From NCBI GenBank assembly GCA_023248545.1, contig JAHFEF010000013.1:2501-51645 (forward strand): a stretch of 49,145 nucleotides of DNA, in the 5' to 3' direction. Every line of letters starts with the position of its first letter. The first letter of the stretch is position 1. The DNA is from Myxococcales bacterium. GTDB taxonomy: Bacteria; Myxococcota; UBA727; JABDBI01. Shown here piece after piece: positions 42,560 to 49,145 of the stretch. The position numbers were made by a program, and so were the translations under genes. Under the pieces are notes generated by a model. The model was not told the origin of the DNA and searched no databases. It saw only the letters and a program-made list of their open reading frames with translations.

Positions 42560-44605
42560 ATGCGCACTGAACTGGGCCTGTGGGCCCTACTGCTAGGCCT
42601 TGGCCTGGTGACTGTCTCTTGTACGAACAATCCCCCCAGCAATCAAAATAACACATCGGTCAATCCGCCTGCTGTGACTTTGCCTAAAGTCACTCTGACG
42701 GCGACGCAGGCTGAGCGGGCAATAACCTGTCTGCACTCCACGAATGTCTTGGCTGACATCAATTCGGAAGTCTCGGCTAAGGCCATTGGCGATAAGAGCG
42801 GACTGGCAGCGGCGAAAAATTCACTCGTCTGTCATTTCAACAAGTGTGTAGACCCGCTCGCCCCCCCACTTCCCACATGTCTAAATCTGCCAGCGAGCGC
42901 TCAGAGGGTGTCTTTGGCAAAGATAAAAGCTCAGACTGTCCAAGAGATTCTGACTCAGCTGGACAATGATATCAAAGACGTAACTCCCGGAGCGAGTTCG
43001 TTCAGCACCCTCATGGCCTTGTTGGCTGCTTTGGCGAACGACAAGAGCATCACGGATGTCCTCAGCGCTGATGGCAGCGATGGCGCGACGAAGGCGCTGG
43101 CGATTCTGAACTATGCCAAGTCGAATCCCTTAACGAGTACCGGTTGCTTTAACGAGACTGGGGTGCCCGGTTCTTTTTGCAACATCGTCGGCGCTTTGGA
43201 TAATGCCACTCCTCCTAATCAAACCGATCTAGCAACGCTTCCTTGCGATCTTAGCATTGCCACTTGCCCCGTGGGTGGCGGCGGTGGTGGTGGTGGTGGT
43301 GGTGGTGGTTCTACTCCAATTCTTCCACCTCTTCCGGTAGCCTATTTTCAGGCCAGGGATGCGACCAATGGTTTTGAACTTTGGAAAACCACTGGAGACG
43401 CGGCTCAGACCTCCATGGTATCGGATATCAATCCGAACGGGAATAGTTACCCAAACAACTTCGTGAAAGCGAGTGATACCCTGACGTTCTTTAGGGCCAA
43501 TGATGGGACGCACGGCGTTGAGTTGTGGAAAACAGATGGAACCGCAGCTGGAACGGTGATGGTGAAGAACATCTACGATTGCAATGATTCCGAGGGTGAT
43601 CCTTGCGGCAGCTATCCTAGCCACATCACTGCGTTCAACGGAAGTGTCTTTTTCAAGGCTTACGATGGCGAGAGCAATGCGCTTTGGATATCTGACGGCA
43701 CCGAAGCGGGGACTCAGCGTTTGCACACGTTTGACTATCTCTACAACTTTGCTGCTACAAGTACTCGACTTTTCTTTACCGCCAACAACGATGATGAAAC
43801 GGGGACTGAGCTCTGGACGAGTAACGGTACTCCAGAAGGAACTACTATTACGAGGGACCTCTACCTATTCGGTGGCAGTAGCTGGCCTAATAATTCTGTC
43901 GTGATGAACAATGTTGTGTTCTTTAGAGCGACTTTCTACGATGGTGAAGACTTCTTCTACCGAAGATTGTTCAAGAGCGATGGGACGGAAGCTGGAACTG
44001 GTCTGGTAAGCAGTGACATCTACGATCCACACAATATGGCCGTGACAGCTGATGGTGCCAGACTCTTTATGGCGGACAACGACGACGGGTGCCTTTGGGT
44101 GACCGATGGGACAGGGGAGGGAACTTCTGAGATAAACTGCGACATATACTATCCCTTTAACCTAACGCCGTCCAGCTTTGACACGAGCATGATGTTCATG
44201 GTGGATGATGACTCAGGTTATCTGTGGAAGAGCGATGGGACGGAAGAGGGAACAGTCCAGGTAGCAGACAACGTTTACAACGTGAATAGCTTGACGGTGC
44301 TTGATAACCACGTCTTCTTTAGGGGCATCAATGGAGAAGAAGAAGAAAGTAGCGGGTATGAACTCTGGGGCAGTGATGGGACCGCAGCTGGGACCGTCCT
44401 TGTGAAGGACATTAATCCTGGTTCCAGCAGCAGCTATCCGTTCCCATTGTCTGGCGACAGCTTCACGGTATTGAACGACAAGCTGGTGTTAGGAGCCAAT
44501 GATGGCACTAATGGCGCAGAGCCATGGGTCCTGAATGGCTTTGACCTCGGAACGACGCTGTTATTCGATATATTCCCTGGCGAAGGGTCTGGTCTAGGCG
44601 ACTAG
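42560..44605 (+). CDS. ELWxxDGT-repeat lipoprotein with polyglycine linker
   Basis: 681 residues. Lipobox VTVSC (Cys21) follows a signal peptide; GGAGG precedes the ATG. A helical, Asn/Thr-rich N-terminal part (to ~235) leads to a 12-glycine linker encoded mostly by GGT repeats, then about nine repeats of the ELWxxDGTxxGT type (ELWKTDGTAAGTVMV, ELWTSNGTPEGT, LWVTDGTGEGT, ELWGSDGTAAGTVLV), each giving one blade-like beta unit. Such repeats are probably beta-propeller surface proteins with no known activity, perhaps adhesive. The last 4 bases overlap the convergent permease gene. Confidence 0.85.
   Translation: MRTELGLWALLLGLGLVTVSCTNNPPSNQNNTSVNPPAVTLPKVTLTATQAERAITCLHSTNVLADINSEVSAKAIGDKSGLAAAKNSLVCHFNKCVDPLAPPLPTCLNLPASAQRVSLAKIKAQTVQEILTQLDNDIKDVTPGASSFSTLMALLAALANDKSITDVLSADGSDGATKALAILNYAKSNPLTSTGCFNETGVPGSFCNIVGALDNATPPNQTDLATLPCDLSIATCPVGGGGGGGGGGGGSTPILPPLPVAYFQARDATNGFELWKTTGDAAQTSMVSDINPNGNSYPNNFVKASDTLTFFRANDGTHGVELWKTDGTAAGTVMVKNIYDCNDSEGDPCGSYPSHITAFNGSVFFKAYDGESNALWISDGTEAGTQRLHTFDYLYNFAATSTRLFFTANNDDETGTELWTSNGTPEGTTITRDLYLFGGSSWPNNSVVMNNVVFFRATFYDGEDFFYRRLFKSDGTEAGTGLVSSDIYDPHNMAVTADGARLFMADNDDGCLWVTDGTGEGTSEINCDIYYPFNLTPSSFDTSMMFMVDDDSGYLWKSDGTEEGTVQVADNVYNVNSLTVLDNHVFFRGINGEEEESSGYELWGSDGTAAGTVLVKDINPGSSSSYPFPLSGDSFTVLNDKLVLGANDGTNGAEPWVLNGFDLGTTLLFDIFPGEGSGLGD
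43274..43309 (+). repeat. in-frame GGT trinucleotide repeat coding polyglycine
   Basis: Twelve glycine codons (GGT, GGC, GGC, then nine GGT) encode the linker of the ELW-repeat lipoprotein. A run of nine identical triplets is prone to slip, changing linker length but not frame. Confidence 0.95.
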
Positions 44606-45858
44606 CTAGAGCCTGGTTCCAAGTTCAAGAGCCCCATGCGGTAGAGCGCGTATCCGATGATCACGCTCGCCAGCATGGGGCTTAAGTTTAGAATCCGATC
44701 CCAGGGGCTACCGCCCAGATCGATCCAACAGCAATAAAATAGCACACCGCAGGAGATAATCCCCAAGGCCATGAGGCCAACTTGCCCATATGCGTTGGTT
44801 TTGAGGCTGTGTTTCAATACGGCGATCAGCGTCAAGAAATAAGCCATCCCGACTCCCACGACCGTAAACGCAAAAATATTGCGAATGTCTGACATAAAGC
44901 ACAGCAGCAACCAAATCGCGAGGCCATGGATCAGGGCGGCTATGAGCTTATTGTGAGACAGGGCTGTGATATTCGTAATATTGCTGAGTGAGAGACCAAA
45001 TAAGCTGTTCGCATAGCTCAGCAAAATAGCCCCGCCGATAATCACGCCTAAAGTTGTGGCCCAACCTGAAGATAAACCCAAATATTGGGGAAACGCGATG
45101 GCTCCTTCGGCAGCCAGTTGCTCAGGTCCCATGATTTGCAACAGCCCAAAGTGAAAGATCATGTATAAAACAGCCGTGATAAAAAATGCCGTTAAGACCA
45201 CTTTCCCCACAGAAGATGGCCCGTCTTTCAATAGGTGGCTGAGCGAACAACACGCTTCAAAGCCCAAATACCCAAAGATCACTGTTGGAATCGTGAGAGG
45301 GAGAGCGCTGATATGTGCGAAATTATATTCGAGCGTCGAATCAAAATAGGCAAACGTCAAACCCGTGACAATCACGAGCGGCGCGAGCTTTAAGAGCGTT
45401 GCTCCCGCTTGAATGCGGCTGACGATCCCGATCGGCATGAGATTCAATGCCGAAAACAAAATCAAAATAACGGCGTTGGTGGCCAATGGATGTTCTGCTG
45501 CAAAGGCAATATGAAGTTTTGTTGCGAGACCCTGCCGCAGTAACACGGTGAGCGCTGAAGTGGTCCCCATGACGTAGCCCAGTAAATAAAACCAGTGCGC
45601 TAAAAATCCAAAATCTGGGTTGATGCCTGTTTTGCAGTAGTTGTAAAAACCGCCAGCGCCGGGAAATAACACGGGTGCACGGGCCACCCCCCAGACGACT
45701 GGGAATACCAATACGGCTGCCAGAAACCAAGCGCTAAAGCTTAAAGATCCAGCCACGGCCGTCATGCTTTGAGGACCCGCAAAGATACCACCGCCGACAA
45801 TGATATTAATGCTCATGAGAACTGCGGTCCAAAATGAAATTTTCTGTCCGTGGGTCAT
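44602..45858 (-). CDS. APC-superfamily amino acid permease
   Basis: 418 residues, twelve-helix pattern. The start has SFWTAVLMSINIIVGGGIFAGPQSM, the conserved helix 1 G-x-G-I-F/GP motif; PGAGGFYNYCKTGI and ALNLMPIGIVSRIQ match helices 3 and 5-6; FGYLGFEACCSLSHLLKDGPSSVGK is the usual helix-6 loop. It imports or exchanges amino acids or amines at the inner membrane; the substrate is not clear. It overlaps the ELW-repeat gene's end by 4 bases and is divergent from the PhoD gene, 55 bases away. Confidence 0.9.
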   Translation of the reverse strand: MTHGQKISFWTAVLMSINIIVGGGIFAGPQSMTAVAGSLSFSAWFLAAVLVFPVVWGVARAPVLFPGAGGFYNYCKTGINPDFGFLAHWFYLLGYVMGTTSALTVLLRQGLATKLHIAFAAEHPLATNAVILILFSALNLMPIGIVSRIQAGATLLKLAPLVIVTGLTFAYFDSTLEYNFAHISALPLTIPTVIFGYLGFEACCSLSHLLKDGPSSVGKVVLTAFFITAVLYMIFHFGLLQIMGPEQLAAEGAIAFPQYLGLSSGWATTLGVIIGGAILLSYANSLFGLSLSNITNITALSHNKLIAALIHGLAIWLLLCFMSDIRNIFAFTVVGVGMAYFLTLIAVLKHSLKTNAYGQVGLMALGIISCGVLFYCCWIDLGGSPWDRILNLSPMLASVIIGYALYRMGLLNLEPGSS

Positions 45859-45913
45859 TTGGGTTTATTAGATAGCTGAAATAGAGCAGTCAATCGCCTC
45901 TGTTCAAGGTTTC

Positions 45914-47179
45914 ATGAACACACGTAGAGCATTTTTGAAACAAGCTTCTATTTTGGCCGTGACCAGTTTGTTGCCATCGGGTTTGGCTAAAGCATTGTCA
46001 GCCCGCCAAGTTTTGCAAAGCGACAAATTTGTCCTGGGTGTGGCCTCGGGAGACGCCACAGCAGACAGCGTGATTCTCTGGACGTATTATGAAGGCTTTT
46101 ATCCCCTCAAAGTTTGCGTCTGGACGGAGGATCGAAAGGGCCTCTGGGCCGATGCCACACGGACAGATGGCGGCTATGTTCAGATGGAAATCCGGGGCCT
46201 GTCGCCGTTTACGCGTTATCGCTACGCATTCTCAGAGATGGGTTTCGATGGTCAGCCAGTAGCCCAAAGCACGGTCGGCTATTTTAAGACCGCCCCAGCG
46301 GCGGATAGCTTGGTGTCGATTCGATTTGGTGCTGTGAGTTGTGTCAAATATAAATTCGAACCTACGATTTTAGAAGAAGCAGCCAAACAGGATTTGGATT
46401 TTTTTATACACAATGGCGACAATGCCTACAATGATGGCTTGGTGACGTTGGATGAGTTTCGAGGTGGCTGGTCTCGGACCCTTCAGAAAAAGGGCTATTT
46501 GGAACTCAGGCGTTCAATGGGTATGATCGCCACGATGGATGACCACGAGATTTCTGATGATTTTGACATGGAGCGCATTGATGCGGCCAAGTATCAGGCT
46601 GGCAGACAAAGCTTTTTTGAACACACACCTCTTCGGCGCAATGTGGCGTATCCTGATCGAATTTGGCGCAAGTTATCTTGGGGTAAAACATTGGATGTTT
46701 TTGTGCTGGATTGCCGAACAGAGCGCAGGCCTTCACAGAACCAGTATATCTCCCAAGCCCAGATGGACTGGCTCAAAAGTGGCCTCAGAGAATCTGCCGC
46801 CATGTTTAAAATTATCATGAACTCGGTTCCAATTAGCGAGTATCCGATGTGGTTTTTGATGAGGCATGATCGCTGGCAGGGCTACCCAGAACAACGGACA
46901 GAAATATTGGAGTTCATAGACTCTGAACAGATTCAAAATCTGCTTTGGGTATCGGGGGATTTTCACTTCACGAGTTATGGGCGTGTCTCTACGAGTGGCG
47001 CAGGGTCTACTCAAATGGAAGTTCTGGCTGGCCCAGGTGCCCAAAATCCGAATCGACTGGGGGAGCCGCTGCGTGCTTACTCGCAGTTTGATTGGATCCA
47101 TTTTAAAAACAGCTACATAACTGTTAACTGTGATGTGGATACTCAGAAAATGGACGTGGTGCCGCACTTGTTGGATTGA
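45914..47179 (+). CDS. PhoD-like metallophosphoesterase, Tat-exported
   Basis: 421 residues. The N-terminus MNTRRAFLKQASILAVTSLLPSG is a twin-arginine signal, expected for proteins folded with metal before export. Metal-site motifs of PhoD phosphatases are visible: SCVKYK, HNGDNAYNDG, ATMDDHEISDDFD and the C-terminal SGDFHFTSYG. An N-terminal fibronectin-like domain (SGDATADSVILWTYYEG) is usual for PhoD. It hydrolyses phosphomono- or diesters outside the inner membrane. It ends just before the palindrome of the downstream Fic gene. Confidence 0.92.
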   Translation: MNTRRAFLKQASILAVTSLLPSGLAKALSARQVLQSDKFVLGVASGDATADSVILWTYYEGFYPLKVCVWTEDRKGLWADATRTDGGYVQMEIRGLSPFTRYRYAFSEMGFDGQPVAQSTVGYFKTAPAADSLVSIRFGAVSCVKYKFEPTILEEAAKQDLDFFIHNGDNAYNDGLVTLDEFRGGWSRTLQKKGYLELRRSMGMIATMDDHEISDDFDMERIDAAKYQAGRQSFFEHTPLRRNVAYPDRIWRKLSWGKTLDVFVLDCRTERRPSQNQYISQAQMDWLKSGLRESAAMFKIIMNSVPISEYPMWFLMRHDRWQGYPEQRTEILEFIDSEQIQNLLWVSGDFHFTSYGRVSTSGAGSTQMEVLAGPGAQNPNRLGEPLRAYSQFDWIHFKNSYITVNCDVDTQKMDVVPHLLD

Positions 47180-47234
47180 GCCACATTGGGCCATATTAGG
47201 CCAAAAATACTTGCCTAATATGGCTCAATATGGC
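47180..47234. promoter_or_regulatory. operator-like palindrome upstream of fic
   Basis: Two 22-base arms (47180-47201 and 47213-47234) are inverted copies matching at 20 of 22 positions, with an 11-base AT-rich spacer. The core GCCATATTAGGC is repeated exactly as GCCTAATATGGC. Each arm itself contains GCCAYATT twice in tandem, so four half-sites lie in two orientations, 12 bases before the fic ATG. This is strong operator architecture, most simply for autoregulation by the Fic protein's C-terminal winged-helix-like domain (inference). Confidence 0.6.
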
Positions 47235-47246
47235 ATCATTAGGTCT

Positions 47247-48347
47247 ATGCAGGCTTTGATTCAAAAACTCTATCAACGATTGGCCTATGAGTTTGCGGGC
47301 TTAAGAAGAATTTCACCCGAAGCTTTGTTGGCCGTACACCGGTATGCTCGGATTAGCTCTATTGGTGCATCCACGCGAATTGAAAACGCTGTTTTGACCG
47401 ATGCTGAAATTAATTGGATCGATACGATCTTGACTGCAGATGCAAAACCAACGGCGTTTGACGCGAATCGCTCCCTCATTGAGAATAAACTTTCCAAAGA
47501 CCGAGAACGCAGCATTGAAGAAGTGGCTGGTTGCCGAGAAATGCTGCATTTGATTTATGAACAGGCTGCTGAGCTCTACCCATTGACTGAGACAACTGTT
47601 CGCGGATTACACAGTCTGCTGATGCGGCATTTTAAGCAAGCTGGTCCCTATGTTGGGCGTTATAAGGGTGTTTTTAATTCAGTGATTGAACAAAATAGAA
47701 CAACTGGCGAAACGCGAACTGTTTTTGAGACGGCCAGCCCAGGTCCCATTACAGACGCTGCGATGGCAGATTTGGTTCGTTGGTACAACGAGCGAATTCG
47801 CGTTGAACCTTTTAGTGTCCAAGTAATCTGCCAATTTGTGTTTCGATTTCTGGCAATCCATCCTTTTCAAGATGGCAATGGTCGTTTGGGGCGAGCATTG
47901 TTTTTGTTTAGCATGTTGCAGAGTCATGAAGAGAGTTTGGCTGGTTTGGCCCCTTATTTAGCAATTGATCGTCAGATTGAAAGACATCGGTCAGAATACT
48001 ATCTGGTGTTGAATCAGTGTTCACAGGGTCGGTTTTCGCCGGACCCGGTGCACTATAATTTTGAGCCATTTATTCGATTCATGGTGAAGATGCTTGATTT
48101 GGCCCTGGATGGGATTCAGGTGAGTTTAGATTGTTTTGAGAAGACTCAAAAGTTATCCGAATCGGCCACTCGTGTTCTGGGGTGTTTCAAGGAATATCCA
48201 GAGATTCGGTTGACCATGAGTTTAATCGTGCGTGAAACGGACTTGCCGAGAAGAACAGCGGGTCATGCACTGTCGCAGCTTGTATCTTTTGGGTTGATTC
48301 AAAAATATGGCCAAGGCGCTGGGGTCAGGTATCAGTTGGTGTTTTAA
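47247..48347 (+). CDS. fic: Fic-domain protein with canonical active site and winged-helix-like C-terminus
   Basis: 366 residues. The Fic motif is complete: H205-PFQDG-N211-GRLG-R216 (HPFQDGNGRLGR), preceded by the flap region YVGRYKGVFNSV. The N-terminal S42-x3-E46-N47 (ASTRIEN) matches the (S/T)xxxE(G/N) inhibitory helix of class II Fic proteins, so AMPylation is probably autoinhibited. The last ~65 residues (TRVLGCFKEYPEIRLTMSLIVRETDLPRRTAGHALSQL, read in pieces, ...VSFGLIQKYGQGA) look like a winged helix, which fits DNA binding to the palindrome just upstream. AGGTC precedes the ATG at 47247; frames upstream overlap phoD and the palindrome. Confidence 0.9.
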   Translation: MQALIQKLYQRLAYEFAGLRRISPEALLAVHRYARISSIGASTRIENAVLTDAEINWIDTILTADAKPTAFDANRSLIENKLSKDRERSIEEVAGCREMLHLIYEQAAELYPLTETTVRGLHSLLMRHFKQAGPYVGRYKGVFNSVIEQNRTTGETRTVFETASPGPITDAAMADLVRWYNERIRVEPFSVQVICQFVFRFLAIHPFQDGNGRLGRALFLFSMLQSHEESLAGLAPYLAIDRQIERHRSEYYLVLNQCSQGRFSPDPVHYNFEPFIRFMVKMLDLALDGIQVSLDCFEKTQKLSESATRVLGCFKEYPEIRLTMSLIVRETDLPRRTAGHALSQLVSFGLIQKYGQGAGVRYQLVF

Positions 48348-48397
48348 AAAAATGGAATAATGATGGCTTCTAGATGATTATAGACAGGGAGCTCATC

Positions 48398-48952
48398 ATG
48401 CGAAAATCAACCCTGCTTGCCGTTCTGGTTGTCATACAGTTATTTGCCTCTGGACCTACCTTTGCATGTGATGGACCTTGCTGGAGACGAACTGGCGAAA
48501 TCTTAGGCGTGCTCGGTGTGGTCGTGTATTTGTATGGCGACGTCATGTTGAATACTTTTGCAGCGAGCTTCTCGGGATTAGCGATCTCAACGAATCTCTC
48601 AGAGAAGAGTCTGTATCTGGCCAGTACGATTGGATCCGGGGTAGCAGCAGGCAGTATCCTCTTCATGACTTCTGCACTTTACGCGAACTGTGACGTGTTT
48701 TGTGCCCGCACCACATACCGAGGTGTCTTTCTTGCTTTGGCCAGTCTGGGTCTTGCTGCCTCTGCGGTGAGTTATGGAACAAGCGAGAGAGCTCACGAAG
48801 AGAATAAAAACCCGGATAGCAATGCTGAATTTTCACGCTGGTTGAGCTTTGGAGGCATGATGGCCAACGTGTTGCCACTGATATTCACGGGGTATTCATT
48901 CTACAAGGCAAGGCAAGAAGCCAGGGCTGTCGCTGCCGATGGGCCGGCTTGA
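48398..48952 (+). CDS. small exported membrane protein, first tandem copy
   Basis: 184 residues from the ATG with AGGGAG seven bases upstream; an earlier in-frame ATG (48374) adds MIIDRELI and lacks a site. The signal peptide ends near GPTFA, followed at once by a Cys-Trp motif (CDGPCWRR), then four hydrophobic segments (IL...GVVVYLYG, SGVAAGSILFMTSALYA, FLALASLGLAASAVS, GGMMANVLPLIFTGYSFY). A second Cys pair (NCDVFC) lies between helices 2 and 3. Family unknown; topology resembles the proteins at 33653-35984 but no sequence match is convincing. Confidence 0.72.
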   Translation: MRKSTLLAVLVVIQLFASGPTFACDGPCWRRTGEILGVLGVVVYLYGDVMLNTFAASFSGLAISTNLSEKSLYLASTIGSGVAAGSILFMTSALYANCDVFCARTTYRGVFLALASLGLAASAVSYGTSERAHEENKNPDSNAEFSRWLSFGGMMANVLPLIFTGYSFYKARQEARAVAADGPA

Positions 48953-49040
48953 GTTTAGAAGTGTGCCTTAAAATGCTGTGAGGCGAAAAATAAAATGGAA
49001 TAACAATGGCTTTTAGATGATTGCAGACAGGGAGCTCATC

Positions 49041-49145
49041 ATGCGAAAATCAACCCTGCTTGCCGTTCTGGTTGTCATACAGTTATTTGCCTCTGGACCT
49101 ACCTTTGCATGTGATGGACCTTGCTGGAGACGAACTGGCGAAATC
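49041..49145 (+). CDS. small exported membrane protein, second tandem copy (cut by window end)
   Basis: The first 35 codons are identical at nucleotide level to the copy at 48398, including the signal peptide and CDGPCW motif, and the ribosome binding site is kept. The window ends inside the gene. Whether it is intact beyond cannot be seen. Confidence 0.85.
   Translation, partial: MRKSTLLAVLVVIQLFASGPTFACDGPCWRRTGEI

Larger units (their letters stand above)
48349..49145 (+). repeat. tandem duplication, 643-base period, second copy truncated by the window end
   Basis: Bases from 48349 to 48502 recur at 48992-49145 at a constant offset of 643 without indels. The five mismatches all lie in the ~35 bases upstream of the ribosome binding site; from AGACAGGGAG through the end of the window, including the first 105 coding bases, the copies are identical. 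It is a recent or gene-converted tandem duplication of one gene with its leader. Confidence 0.9.

Noticed and set aside
43229..43726. Minus-strand frame with a Thr run opposite the polyglycine linker
   Set aside because: It is the complement of the GGT repeat within the ELW-repeat gene.
47130..47246. Longer fic start overlapping the phoD end
   Set aside because: It would translate the palindrome and has no ribosome binding site; 47247 has AGGTC and begins the conserved fold.

Overview
The window looks like a chromosome segment of a Gram-negative bacterium of moderate GC. Its gene content (lipoproteins with lipoboxes, an outer-membrane-barrel/SppA fusion, ExeA-type ATPase, ETF, and a conserved family I associate with Myxococcota and Bdellovibrionota) fits the former deltaproteobacterial groups. 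That placement is inference from gene content only. The richness in exported proteases, a cell-wall peptidase, a possible pore-forming protein and two Fic proteins would suit a predatory or surface-interacting lifestyle.

Layout. Bases 1-2033 hold the 3' part of a 23S rRNA, a 5S rRNA and their terminator. 2048-8047 carries small exported proteins, a DUF234-type ATPase, an RhlE-like helicase, a tandem AhpD-like protein and RuvC. 8021-16899 is mostly minus strand: ClC channel, an orphan shortened KdpC, isocitrate dehydrogenase, an SppA fused to a barrel, etfA/etfB, PspA and a short protoporphyrinogen-oxidase-like enzyme. 16907-22396 has a degenerate Fic protein, then a tightly overlapping minus-strand run (MACPF-like protein, Hint-domain protein, inositol-monophosphatase-like enzyme, AI-2E-type permease, TPR protein). 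22447-29112 has an ExeA/GspB-like pair, OppD/OppF ATPases, an OM-type lipoprotein, SCP2, an M23 peptidase and EpmA. 29187-33656 is a plus-strand run with three proteases (S8, S1, zincin) and a DUF4143-type ATPase. 33653-35984 is a three-gene operon of unrecognised exported membrane proteins, two of them paralogues. 36020-40796 (minus) has a GMC oxidoreductase, an aldehyde dehydrogenase with an extra C-terminal domain, L9, S6 and a conserved unknown. 40835-49145 has an acyl-CoA ligase, an ELWxxDGT-repeat lipoprotein, an amino-acid permease, PhoD, a canonical Fic protein behind a striking palindrome, and a recent tandem duplication of a small exported membrane protein cut off by the window end.

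How genes may work together. The GMC oxidase, aldehyde dehydrogenase and divergent acyl-CoA ligase could form an alcohol-to-acyl-CoA route, with ETF taking electrons from acyl-CoA oxidation. The gene order is extremely compact, with many 1-bp or 4-bp start/stop overlaps, and no gene-free stretch exceeds about 220 bases outside the rRNA genes. Most unusual are: two different G/C-rich palindromic elements carried in frame inside sppA and the aldehyde dehydrogenase, the MACPF-like/Hint pair, the paralogous Cys-motif membrane operon, the Fic operator-like palindrome, and the terminal tandem duplication.
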